Source: Gp7-AA6 sp036395755
GTDB taxonomy: Bacteria > Acidobacteriota > Thermoanaerobaculia > UBA5066 > Gp7-AA6
DNA length: 5,386 nucleotides
Direction: 5' to 3'
Assembly: GCA_036395755.1 (NCBI GenBank)
Contig: DASWCZ010000003.1
Coordinates: forward strand, 1-5,386
In this document: piece after piece, positions 1-5,256 of the stretch
Layout: each line of letters begins with the position of its first letter
Numbering within the stretch: position 1 is the first letter of the stretch
Translations under genes and position numbers: made by a program
The notes under the pieces: generated by a model
Seen by the model: only the letters and a program-made list of their open reading frames with translations
Told to the model about the DNA's origin: nothing
Database searches by the model: none

Positions 1-116
1 CCATGCTCGGCGGCGCGCTCCTGATCGCGTACTGGGGCGCCGGACCGGTCTCGCTCGACGAGCGGGCGGAGCGTCCGGTGCCGGAGGGGAGCGCCGCGAG
101 GGCCGTCGCGGCGTAA
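1..116 (+). CDS. DoxX-family membrane protein, C-terminal end (5' truncated by window edge)
   Basis: The reading frame that begins at base 3 runs 37 codons to a TAA stop at 114-116. It reads MLGGALLIAYWGAGPVSLDE and then a polar, Ala-rich tail. A short hydrophobic segment leading to G-A-G-P-x-S-L-D is the usual end of DoxX-family integral membrane proteins, where the last helix is followed by a GxxSLD motif and a short cytoplasmic tail. The ATG at 3-5 lies inside the last membrane segment, so it is probably not the start and the gene begins outside the window. DoxX-like proteins are small four-helix membrane proteins, often loosely tied to quinone or thiol redox functions, with no firm role for most members. 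A strong hairpin follows 20 bases after the stop. A diverged copy of the tail occurs again at 807-878. The family call rests on a short stretch. Confidence 0.6.
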   Translation, partial: MLGGALLIAYWGAGPVSLDERAERPVPEGSAARAVAA

Positions 117-136
117 AGATCGCCCCTTATCCTGAC

Positions 137-161
137 CCTCTCCCCGCGCGGCGGGGAGAGG
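137..161. terminator. Perfect 11-bp GC hairpin after the DoxX gene
   Basis: An 11-base arm at 137-147 (CCTCTCCCCGC) is perfectly complementary to 151-161, with a three-base loop. It lies 20 bases after the DoxX stop, so it may end that transcript. No T-run follows on either strand, so an intrinsic terminator is not proven. Similar CCTCTCCCC/GGGGAGAGG palindromes are often dispersed between genes in GC-rich genomes, so it could equally be an interspersed palindromic repeat. Confidence 0.45.
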
Positions 162-206
162 AGGTTGGAAGCTCGAGGAACGGTTATCCGACGCTGACGG
201 GCGAAG

Positions 207-448
207 TCAGAGCTTCTGCCCTCTCGCCGCCTGACCCGCAGAAGGAACGTCTTCGGGTATTTTCCCTCACCGCAGATCTTGAAGGATCCGAAGTCCTTGA
301 ACCACGGCCCGTCTGGAGCCTTCGGCTCGGCTTCCCTCCACAGCTTGAGCTGGTACAGATCCTCCACCGTGATCTTGCGATCGCGCAGGCGATCGAACAG
401 GTGGTCTCTCAGCGCGGGCGGGAGGTCCTTCCACTGGATCTTCGGCAC
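207..448 (-). CDS. Small conserved-looking protein of unknown function, partner of the RHH regulator; apparent 1-nt frameshift near the C-terminus
   Basis: The gene starts with GTG at 448-446, and the G is shared with the TAG stop of the upstream RHH gene (TAGTG), a typical translationally coupled junction. It begins MPKIQWKDLPPALRDHLFDR, continues with a charged helical part (RDRKITVEDLYQLKLWREAE, residues 23-42), then an aromatic stretch PDGPWFKDFGSFKICGEG (45-62) and YPKTFLLR (64-71). After R71 the literal frame runs without a stop to base 1, antisense to the DoxX gene. Adding one base to the CCC run at 235-237 makes it end GQAARGQKL followed by TGA at 207-209, giving 80 residues. The near copy at 5135-5174 has CCCC at that point, which supports this reading. 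I do not recognise a characterised family. Size, coupling and position after an RHH regulator resemble a TA partner, but no toxin motif is visible. The short bipartite layout makes a folded globular protein plausible. Confidence 0.65.
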
Positions 449-705
449 TAATCGCCGAAGGTCATCCGGGCAAGCTCTTCCTTGAGCCGCTTTCGTTCGG
501 AGGCGTCCGTGGTCTGCGCCAGGCGGTCGGCGAGATCGAAGAACGTTCTCTTCTCACGCTCGCGCGCCTCCAGGCCAGTTTCGATCAGCTCCACAATCAC
601 GCGGTTCGCGCTGGTGCGCCGGCGCTTTGCCAGCGCCTGGACACGTCGAGCAATTGCAGATGGAATGCTGACACTCTGACGAATCGCCTTTTCTGTCTCG
701 GCCAT
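448..705 (-). CDS. Ribbon-helix-helix (CopG-like) DNA-binding protein, probable antitoxin or autoregulator
   Basis: This 85-residue protein has the RHH layout: a short beta strand (KAIRQSVSIP, about 6-15), helix 1 (SAIARRVQALAKRRR, 16-30), the TSANRVIVEL turn and second helix (31-40), then a charged helical tail with FFDLADRL and ending KEELARMTFGD. RHH proteins dimerise through the strand, which inserts in the DNA major groove; in TA modules they repress their own promoter and the tail binds the toxin. I chose the ATG at 705 rather than the one at 723. The longer form adds only MVYLRC, and its start would lie within the repeat array and the -10-like element. No Shine-Dalgarno precedes 705; a TATCTT box six bases upstream would suit a leaderless mRNA. 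The next gene overlaps the stop by one base. The RHH call is firm; the antitoxin role is inferred from context. Confidence 0.82.
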   Translation of the reverse strand: MAETEKAIRQSVSIPSAIARRVQALAKRRRTSANRVIVELIETGLEAREREKRTFFDLADRLAQTTDASERKRLKEELARMTFGD

Positions 706-711
706 GCAGCG

Positions 712-717
712 AAGATA
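712..717 (-). promoter_or_regulatory. Candidate -10 element of the RHH operon
   Basis: On the minus strand TATCTT matches the sigma-70 -10 consensus at four of six bases and ends six bases before the ATG at 705. Transcription would then start at or next to the A of the ATG, giving a leaderless message. No good -35 hexamer is seen at 16-18 bp. The same geometry occurs before the MazE-like gene. Confidence 0.35.
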
Positions 718-752
718 CACCATTCTGCACCAGGATGCACCACAGGCACCCT
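716..752. repeat. 10-bp tandem repeats upstream of the RHH gene, candidate operator
   Basis: On the + strand TACACCA (716-722), TGCACCA (726-732) and TGCACCA (736-742) recur with a spacing of exactly 10 bp; GGCACCC (746-752) continues the phase as a weaker fourth copy. On the minus strand this reads TGGTGCA in tandem, just upstream of the regulator's start and overlapping its candidate -10 box. RHH repressors bind short, helically phased repeats as cooperative dimers, so this is a plausible autoregulatory site. The repeats are direct rather than inverted. Confidence 0.5.
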
Positions 753-806
753 ACGGAGCCCTACTCCAATGTGGCAAGTGGAGACCTGACCACCTCAGGA
801 CTGACC

Positions 807-878
807 GTCTCGCTCGACGAGCGGGCTCAGCGGCGGCGTCCAGCCCGGGAGGCCTCCGCGGCGAGGGCGGTCGCGTAA
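807..878 (+). pseudogene. Remnant: duplicated DoxX C-terminal tail
   Basis: Frame 807-878 reads VSLDERAQRRRPAREASAA, then RAVA and a TAA stop. The tail of the DoxX gene at the window start reads VSLDERAERPVPEGSAARAV, then AA and a stop. The first 19 bases after GT are identical in both, and the GCGAGGGC(C/G)GTCGCG end is nearly so; the middle has diverged with small indels. There are no membrane segments upstream of 807 in this frame: the preceding 90 bases are the RHH promoter and repeats. I see no start codon that would give a sensible protein, so this is most likely a fragment left by duplication or recombination. Confidence 0.5.
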
Positions 879-887
879 GCGGAGAGG

Positions 888-927
888 AAAAACCGGCGGC
901 TATGGTGCCGGAACCGGGAGACCGCCG
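888..927 (-). terminator. Terminator-like hairpin after the mazEF-relE-phd run
   Basis: On the minus strand CGGCGG (927-922) can pair with CCGCCG (899-894), followed after one G by TTTTT (892-888). The structure starts eight bases after the TGA of the Phd-like gene (935-937). The loop is long (22 bases) and the stem only six base pairs, but the GC stem plus T-run and the position fit the end of this operon. Confidence 0.45.
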
Positions 928-934
928 AACGGAC

Positions 935-1216
935 TCAGGACGGAGGCTGTCGTTTCTTCGCTGGCCGCGAGAGTCGCCGCCGGACTTCCCCGGCAGAGAG
1001 TCCGCCCCTGGTCTTCCAGGCCGTCCGGGATCGGGCAATCATCCGGAGGAACTTGCGGTTCGAACCGAGAGAAAGCGTTTCCAGATCGGCATTGGTCACC
1101 CGAACGAGCGCGGCGACCGGATCCCCCTTGACCGTGAAAATGACGGGACCCTTCTTCGCATCGCCGACATAGGTCGCGACCGATCCGCCTGCGTTTCGGA
1201 GCTCCAGCGTCTTCAC
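935..1216 (-). CDS. Phd/YefM-like antitoxin
   Basis: This 93-residue protein begins MKTLELRNAGGSVATYVGDA, then GPVIFTVKGDPVAALVRVTN (23-42) and ADLETLSLGSNRKFLRMIAR. The first 40 residues have the Phd/YefM form: a strand, a helix in which residues act as a small domain, then a strand pair containing a G-x-PVAALV turn. This domain dimerises, binds the TA operator and is followed by a flexible toxin-binding tail, here Arg/Lys-rich and ending in KKRQPPS. The start is GTG at 1216-1214, embedded in the stop of the upstream RelE-like gene (GTGA, four-base overlap), so the two are coupled with toxin first. A weak AAAGG lies about 13 bases upstream. The toxin it should neutralise looks truncated, so this antitoxin may be orphaned in function, or act on a related toxin elsewhere. 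Confidence 0.8.
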   Translation of the reverse strand: MKTLELRNAGGSVATYVGDAKKGPVIFTVKGDPVAALVRVTNADLETLSLGSNRKFLRMIARSRTAWKTRGGLSAGEVRRRLSRPAKKRQPPS

Positions 1217-1431
1217 AGGTTGATGACCGCCTTTCCCATCCGAACGGCGTTCCGTTCCTTGACGCCCACGGCGAGAACCACAACGACGGGTTCCGGCTCG
1301 ATGACGAGGTCGAAGTATACGCGGAGGCTACCGAGCCGGAGCTCTTGTCGTGGAGAGTCCCGCGAGGGCGCGGTATAGATTTGTCGAGCCACTTGGTCTT
1401 CCAGGCAATACGAGATCTTGCGACCTTTCAA
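1213..1431 (-). CDS. RelE/ParE-like toxin, probably N-terminally truncated
   Basis: From residue 30 this 72-residue frame reads ELRLGSLRVYFDLVIEPEPV, then VVVLAVGVKERNAVRMGKAV and INL. That is the C-terminal half of a RelE-superfamily toxin: the L-R-x-G-x-(L/Y)-RVYFD strand, a turn with acidic residues, the VVVLAVGVK strand and a final charged strand. RelE/ParE proteins are mRNA interferases or gyrase poisons. Residues 1-29 do not resemble the expected N-terminal helices, and the family is usually about 85-110 residues, so roughly a third is missing. The only workable start is TTG at 1431-1429, overlapping the MazF stop by two bases, and the MazF gene occupies the DNA where the N-terminus should be. 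The open frame, the coupling to mazF upstream and to the Phd-like gene downstream suggest that it may still be translated. It could be a decayed toxin or a short domain kept for antitoxin binding. Confidence 0.6.
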   Translation of the reverse strand: MKGRKISYCLEDQVARQIYTAPSRDSPRQELRLGSLRVYFDLVIEPEPVVVVLAVGVKERNAVRMGKAVINL

Positions 1432-1787
1432 GGCGAAGAGCTCTCGCGCCCGAGAACGAGATCGATTCCGGAGAGAACGGTCTGAAGCAGGCTGCGCGAA
1501 ATGTGGCCGGTCCTCTCGGTCAGGAGGCGGCGGTCGATCGTGACGATCTGAGAGACGTTCGCCACGGAGTCCTTGGGCAGTCCCGTCGACCGCGCTCGCA
1601 AGCTCACGTTGCCCGGTGCAATCGCAAGTCGGACGTTGCTCGTCAAAGGGACTGCAACGACCGTCGCGATGCGGCTTCGATTGAACGCGTCGCCTTGCAC
1701 GATCAGGATCGGCCTTCGAAGGCCGGGGCCCGAGCCGGTCGGCTCAGGCAGATCTGCCCAAAAGACGTCCCCCTGGGCGACGACCAC
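1428..1787 (-). CDS. mazF: MazF/PemK-family endoribonuclease toxin
   Basis: This 119-residue protein has full MazF length and pattern: VAQGDVFWADLPEP (3-16), RRPILIVQGDAFN (24-36) with the conserved Arg that acts in catalysis, TVVAVPLTSN (42-51) holding the second active-site Thr/Ser region, LPKDSVANVSQIVTIDRRLL (70-89), and a C-terminal helix. MazF toxins are sequence-specific mRNA interferases that arrest translation until neutralised by MazE. The start is GTG at 1787-1785, directly next to the TGA of the MazE-like gene (no gap), so translation is coupled. The stop overlaps the TTG of the shortened RelE-like gene. All segments appear intact, so the toxin is probably active. The cleavage site cannot be read from sequence. 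Confidence 0.93.
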   Translation of the reverse strand: MVVAQGDVFWADLPEPTGSGPGLRRPILIVQGDAFNRSRIATVVAVPLTSNVRLAIAPGNVSLRARSTGLPKDSVANVSQIVTIDRRLLTERTGHISRSLLQTVLSGIDLVLGRESSSP

Positions 1788-2024
1788 TCACCAGTCCGTC
1801 GAACGAAGGACCCGCCGCGCACTTTCGCTGACGAACGGATCGGGTCCGAGAACCTCCCCTTCGTAGAGCGCGTTCAGAGCTGCCGTCACCGTCGCCGGGT
1901 CGTGGCGAGTGACGTATTCGAGCAACGCGTCGCTGTAGAACCGGCTCCTGGACTTCCGCATGCGGCGGGCGAGCTTCTCGGCCCGCTCGAATACGGCGTC
2001 GGGAACGGATACCGCCGTTTTCAT
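1788..2024 (-). CDS. mazE: MazE-like RHH antitoxin
   Basis: This 78-residue protein reads MKTAVSVPDAVFERAEKLAR, then RMRKSRSRFYSDALLEYVTR and a tail ending RRVLRSTDW. The strand TAVSVP, helix VFERAEKLARRMRKS and turn SRSRFYSDALLEYV are an RHH DNA-binding domain of the type paired with MazF, not the AbrB-fold MazE of E. coli. The acidic and hydrophobic tail (41-78) should bind the toxin. I chose the ATG at 2024 over an upstream frame at 2075: the shorter form starts at the normal RHH position and is preceded by TATACT and AAAGGT. It is the first gene of the mazE-mazF-relE-phd run and should repress the whole unit. Confidence 0.88.
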   Translation of the reverse strand: MKTAVSVPDAVFERAEKLARRMRKSRSRFYSDALLEYVTRHDPATVTAALNALYEGEVLGPDPFVSESARRVLRSTDW

Positions 2025-2030
2025 ACCTTT

Positions 2031-2036
2031 AGTATA
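2031..2036 (-). promoter_or_regulatory. Candidate -10 element of the mazE operon (leaderless geometry)
   Basis: On the minus strand TATACT matches the -10 consensus at five of six bases. It is followed by AAAGGT and then the ATG at 2024, so transcription would begin at or next to the start codon. AAAGG is too close to the ATG to be an efficient Shine-Dalgarno. No clear -35 is seen at the right distance. The surrounding stretch is AT-richer than the rest of the window, as expected for a divergent promoter region. Confidence 0.5.
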
Positions 2037-2099
2037 ACCGAGCAAATCGACTCTCTGATTCCCCCAAGCTTTCATGACCTGCTCGTTTGATCAATTGTC

Positions 2100-2192
2100 A
2101 TGAGGTTTGTTGAAGCCCGCTGGTTCGTGCGCGATGTCGCAATCGACCTCCGGGAGACTTCCGGCGATACCATCCTCCGCGAGCGCGGCTGA
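2100..2192 (+). other. Short upstream ORF before the kinase (30 codons), coding status uncertain
   Basis: An ATG at 2100-2102 opens a frame that reads MRFVEARWFVRDVAIDLRET and ends GDTILRERG, stopping at TGA 2190-2192, one base before the kinase ATG at 2194. If translated it would couple to the kinase. No Shine-Dalgarno is seen and no family is recognised; a frame this short can arise by chance in GC-rich DNA. Confidence 0.2.
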
Positions 2193-2193
2193 A

Positions 2194-4890
2194 ATGAGCC
2201 TTACCGCCGGTTCCCGGCTCGGACCGTACGAGATCGTCGCGCCGATCGGCGCGGGCGGCATGGGAGAAGTCTACCGGGCCCGCGACGTTCGGCTGCAGCG
2301 GGACGTCGCGGTGAAGGTCCTGCCGGGGTCCTTCGCCGATGATCCGGACCGGCTGCGCCGCTTCGAGCAGGAGGCGCGCGCCGCCTCGGCCCTGAATCAC
2401 CCGGGCATTCTCACGATCCACGACTTCGGCGAGCACGACGGCTCTCCGTACGTCGTCTCGGAGCTCCTGGAGGGTCAGAACCTCCGCGAACGGATGGCCG
2501 GCTCCGCTCTTCCGCTTCGAAAGGCTCTCGACTACGCGGTTCAGATCGCCCGCGGCCTCGCGGCCGCGCACGAGAAGGGGATCGTTCACCGCGACTTGAA
2601 GCCCGAGAACGTCTTCGTGACGAAGGACGGGCGGGTCAAGATCCTCGACTTCGGCCTGGCGAAGCTGACGCGCCCCGAGCTCACCGGGCATCCCGTCGCC
2701 GTCGCGATCACCGAGACTCCGACTCTCGCCACGGAGCCGGGCGTCATCCTGGGAACCGTCGGCTACATGTCGCCGGAACAGGTGCGGGGATTTGCCGCGG
2801 ACCAGCGTTCGGACATCTTCTCTTTCGGTTCGATCCTCTCCGAGATGTTGACCGGCGACCGGGCGTTCCACGGCGCGTCGGCCATCGAGACGATGAGCGC
2901 GATCCTGAGAGAAGAGCCGGTCGGCCTTTTGGAATCGAGTCGGCAGATCCCTTCCGAACTCGTGAGGGTCGTGCACCACTGCCTGGAAAAGGAACCGTCC
3001 GAGCGCTTCCAGTCGATCCGCGACGTCGCCTTCCAGCTGGAGTCGCTTTCGACGACTTCGGCTCCAACCGTCGCGTTCCCGGGTGCCGTTGCTGCGAGGC
3101 CGGCGCGGGTCGCGCGGTGGGTCCTGCCGACGGCTGTCGCTCTGGCGGCGCTCGCTCTGGGATATCTCGCGGGATCCTTGCGGAAAACCGCTCCGCCGCG
3201 GCCGCCCGTCCTCGTCCACCGGCTCACGGACTTCGCCGGCCTCGAGGAATCTCCGGCGATCTCTCCGGACGGAAAGTCGGTCGCCTTCGCGGCTTACGTC
3301 GGGAACAAGCGGCAGATCTCGGTTCGGCTCATCACGGGGGGTGAACCGCTCCGGATCACGCAGGACGCTCTCGACCACCAGTCGCCGCGCTGGGTGCCCG
3401 ACGGGACGTCGCTCCTCTACTACTCGCCGCCGAACGAAGGAGAGTCCGAAGGGACGGTCTGGGAGATCGCCGCGCTCGGCGGGTCGCCGCGGCGAATCAC
3501 GAGCTCGATCGGCGGCGCCGACGTCAGCCATGACGGCAAGCGGATCGCCTTTTTTCGGTCGGAAACGGGGCGGATCGAGCTGGTCTCGTCGGCGCGCGAC
3601 GGCGGCGACCCGCGGGTGATCGCGAAGCTTCCTCTCGGCTCCTACTACCTCTCGCCGCGTTGGTCGCCGGACGACCGATGGATCGCGTATCAGCGCGGCT
3701 ACGTCTTCGCATACGATGTCTTTACCGTCCCGGCGAACGGAGGGGAACCGAAGCCGATCACGCGCGAAGCGAGATTGCTGTCCGGATTTACGTGGACGGC
3801 GGACGGCTCCGGGATCGTCGTCAGCTCGGCGCGGGGGTCGACCGTCCTCTATCTGCCGACGTTCAACCTGTGGACCGTCGAACGGAGCGGAAAGGGCCTG
3901 CAACAGCTCACGTTCGGCGAGGCGTCCTACGTGGATCCGGACTCGAACGCGGCGGGAACGATCGTCGCGAGCCGCATTCAGAGGCAGTTCAACATCTGGA
4001 AGTTCCCGGCCGACGGCAGCGCGCTCGAGAACGTCCGCCGCGGAGTGCCGGTCACCCACCAGACCGGACAGGTGCAGACGCCGTCGATCGGCGGGAGCGA
4101 CCGCGAGCTCGTCTATCTCTCCGACAGCGGAGGGCACGGGAACCTGTGGGTGATCGATCCGGAGACCGGGGCCGCCCGTCAGATCACTTACGAGCAGGAT
4201 CCGGACGTCTCCGTCGGCGTCCCCGTCTGGTCGCCGGATGGACGCCACATCGCTTTCGTCTCCACGCGAAACCTGCCGGGCAGCAACATCGGGATCTGGC
4301 TGGTCAATCCCGACGGCAGCGGTCTCCGGAACCTGGTTTCCGCGGGGGGCTGGGCGACCTGGGCGCGCGACGGACGCTGGCTCTACTACACGGAGCTCGC
4401 GGCGGGCTTCGTGCCGGGTTCGCTCAAGAAGATTCATCCGGAGGGGGGCCCGAGCGTGACCGTCCGAACCGAGAGAGCCAATCGCAGCGCCGTTTCGCCG
4501 GACGGATCGACCCTCTATTTCGTCGTGGAAAAGCCGACGGTGAGCGGCGGATCGGACTACGAGTTCCACGCGGCGAGCCCGGAGAGCGCGCCGTCCCGAG
4601 TCATCGCCCGGATCCCGGCGCGCCGCATTCCGCCGTGGCAGCTCGTGCACCCGGTGATCTCTCCCGACGGGAAGTGGCTCGCGATGCCGCTGACCGACGG
4701 TCTCGCGACGAACATCTGGGCGCTTCCGACGGCCGGCGGAGAGATGCGGCAGCTGACGGATTTCGGGCAGCGCCCGACGTTCATCGCGCGGCGCGTCTCG
4801 TGGTCGGTGGACGGCCGGTTCCTGTTTGCCGCGCTCGGCGAAGGAGACGCCGACGTGGTCCTGTTTCGCGGGCTAGCTGCAAAGAGGTGA
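2194..4890 (+). CDS. Transmembrane Ser/Thr protein kinase with C-terminal WD40-like (PD40/TolB) beta-propeller
   Basis: An 898-residue receptor-type kinase. The cytoplasmic kinase domain (about 10-285) has the glycine loop GAGGMGEVY (19-27), catalytic Lys41 in VAVKVL, helix-C Glu60, the HRDLKPEN catalytic loop (132-139, Asp134), DFG (152-154), GTVGYMSPEQ (187-196), SDIFSFG (206-212) and a C-lobe Arg (271). A Pro/Ala linker leads to one membrane helix (about 309-329, WVLPTAVALAALALGYLAGS). Residues 340-890 hold about ten PD40 repeats of the S-P-x-W/I-S-P-D-G-x-x-(I/L)-A-(F/Y) type, for example 357-366, 489-500 and 678-689, which form one or more propellers, probably on the outer face of the inner membrane. 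Such proteins are frequent in Acidobacteriota; ligands are mostly unknown. I chose ATG 2194 because MSLTAGSRLGPYEI is the usual family beginning; an upstream TTG (2107) would add 29 unlike residues. Its Shine-Dalgarno is weak. No catalytic residue is missing. Confidence 0.95.
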   Translation: MSLTAGSRLGPYEIVAPIGAGGMGEVYRARDVRLQRDVAVKVLPGSFADDPDRLRRFEQEARAASALNHPGILTIHDFGEHDGSPYVVSELLEGQNLRERMAGSALPLRKALDYAVQIARGLAAAHEKGIVHRDLKPENVFVTKDGRVKILDFGLAKLTRPELTGHPVAVAITETPTLATEPGVILGTVGYMSPEQVRGFAADQRSDIFSFGSILSEMLTGDRAFHGASAIETMSAILREEPVGLLESSRQIPSELVRVVHHCLEKEPSERFQSIRDVAFQLESLSTTSAPTVAFPGAVAARPARVARWVLPTAVALAALALGYLAGSLRKTAPPRPPVLVHRLTDFAGLEESPAISPDGKSVAFAAYVGNKRQISVRLITGGEPLRITQDALDHQSPRWVPDGTSLLYYSPPNEGESEGTVWEIAALGGSPRRITSSIGGADVSHDGKRIAFFRSETGRIELVSSARDGGDPRVIAKLPLGSYYLSPRWSPDDRWIAYQRGYVFAYDVFTVPANGGEPKPITREARLLSGFTWTADGSGIVVSSARGSTVLYLPTFNLWTVERSGKGLQQLTFGEASYVDPDSNAAGTIVASRIQRQFNIWKFPADGSALENVRRGVPVTHQTGQVQTPSIGGSDRELVYLSDSGGHGNLWVIDPETGAARQITYEQDPDVSVGVPVWSPDGRHIAFVSTRNLPGSNIGIWLVNPDGSGLRNLVSAGGWATWARDGRWLYYTELAAGFVPGSLKKIHPEGGPSVTVRTERANRSAVSPDGSTLYFVVEKPTVSGGSDYEFHAASPESAPSRVIARIPARRIPPWQLVHPVISPDGKWLAMPLTDGLATNIWALPTAGGEMRQLTDFGQRPTFIARRVSWSVDGRFLFAALGEGDADVVLFRGLAAKR

Positions 4891-5101
4891 CCGGGTCGGT
4901 TGCTTTCCGAAAAACAGATCTGTCGTTGGCCTGCCCGGTGCAGATGCGAAGCGCATCGCCCGAAAGCTCAATAAGCTGGTGGGTTCCGTTTTCTGGGCGA
5001 CTCCGGTCGCCGAGAAGGGCGGAAAACATCGAGAGACGCGCGCCTCGACGGGTTTCGTGAGGCGCACGTCTTCGAAAGCGCTACCGGCCAAAAAGCGTTG
5101 A
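4877..5101 (+). pseudogene. Possible 3' remnant of a basic protein gene
   Basis: The frame with no start codon reads from about 4907 PKNRSVVGLPGADAKRIARK, LNKLVGSVFWATPVAEKGGK, and a Lys/Arg-rich tail ending ALPAKKR with TGA at 5099-5101. Third positions are GC-biased (roughly two thirds by hand count) and the composition is protein-like. There is no ATG, GTG or TTG before the middle of the frame and no ribosome site, and the frame opens within the end of the kinase gene. It may be the tail of a gene whose front was deleted, or a chance open frame. No family is recognised. Confidence 0.22.
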
Positions 5102-5134
5102 CCGGTTCCTGGCCGGTCCGCTCTTCCAAAGCTG

Positions 5135-5174
5135 GAGCTTCTGCCCTCGCGCCGCCTGACCCCGCAGAAGGAAC
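5135..5174 (-). repeat. 40-bp near copy of the C-terminus of the gene at 207-448
   Basis: The 40 bases match 210-248 except for one substitution and one extra C. On the minus strand they read FLLRGQAARGQKL, the same 13 residues that the gene at 207-448 encodes once its frame is restored. Here the frame continues LQLWKSGP and reaches TAG 32 codons after the first shared Ala. Upstream on the minus strand nothing resembles the rest of that gene. It is a fragment of a related gene, or a scar of a recombination event. Both copies also hold a CTTCTGC/GCAGAAG inverted repeat (7-bp stem), so a palindromic interspersed element is the alternative. Confidence 0.6.
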
Positions 5175-5248
5175 AACGCCGCGCTCGATGTGAAACCTCC
5201 GCGCTCTGAGTGCATATAGACCTGGTAGGTCCCGAGCACGAGCCGAAA

Positions 5249-5256
5249 AAGGAGGA
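5249..5256 (+). promoter_or_regulatory. Strong Shine-Dalgarno for the DinB-family gene
   Basis: AAGGAGGA is complementary to the 16S rRNA tail and lies six bases before the ATG at 5263. It fixes the start of the gene and is the best ribosome site in the window. Confidence 0.8.

Noticed and set aside
210..248. CTTCTGC/GCAGAAG inverted repeat as a REP-type mobile element
   Set aside because: The same bases encode the family-like C-terminus FLLRGQAARGQKL in both copies, so shared coding ancestry explains them better; kept only as an alternative.
704..1378. A 224-codon + strand open frame across the Phd and RelE genes
   Set aside because: Antisense to two recognisable TA genes, low-complexity Arg/Pro/Ser content and no domain; the DoxX-like tail within this region is in a different frame.
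1350..2090. A 246-codon + strand open frame opposite mazEF
   Set aside because: The minus-strand frames encode complete MazF and RHH antitoxin sequences; the + frame has no recognisable motif.
2098..4650. An 850-codon open frame on the minus strand, antisense to the kinase
   Set aside because: It mirrors the codon structure of the kinase in GC-rich DNA, is dominated by Arg, Asp and Pro, and shows no domain; the + strand frame has complete kinase and propeller motifs.
4943..4957. GATGCG-AAG-CGCATC hairpin as a kinase terminator
   Set aside because: Six-bp stem without a T-run, more than 50 bases past the stop and inside a possible open frame.
3660..5060. A 466-codon + strand open frame overlapping the propeller region
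   Set aside because: Very Arg-rich composition and overlap with the confirmed kinase frame mark it as an out-of-frame shadow.
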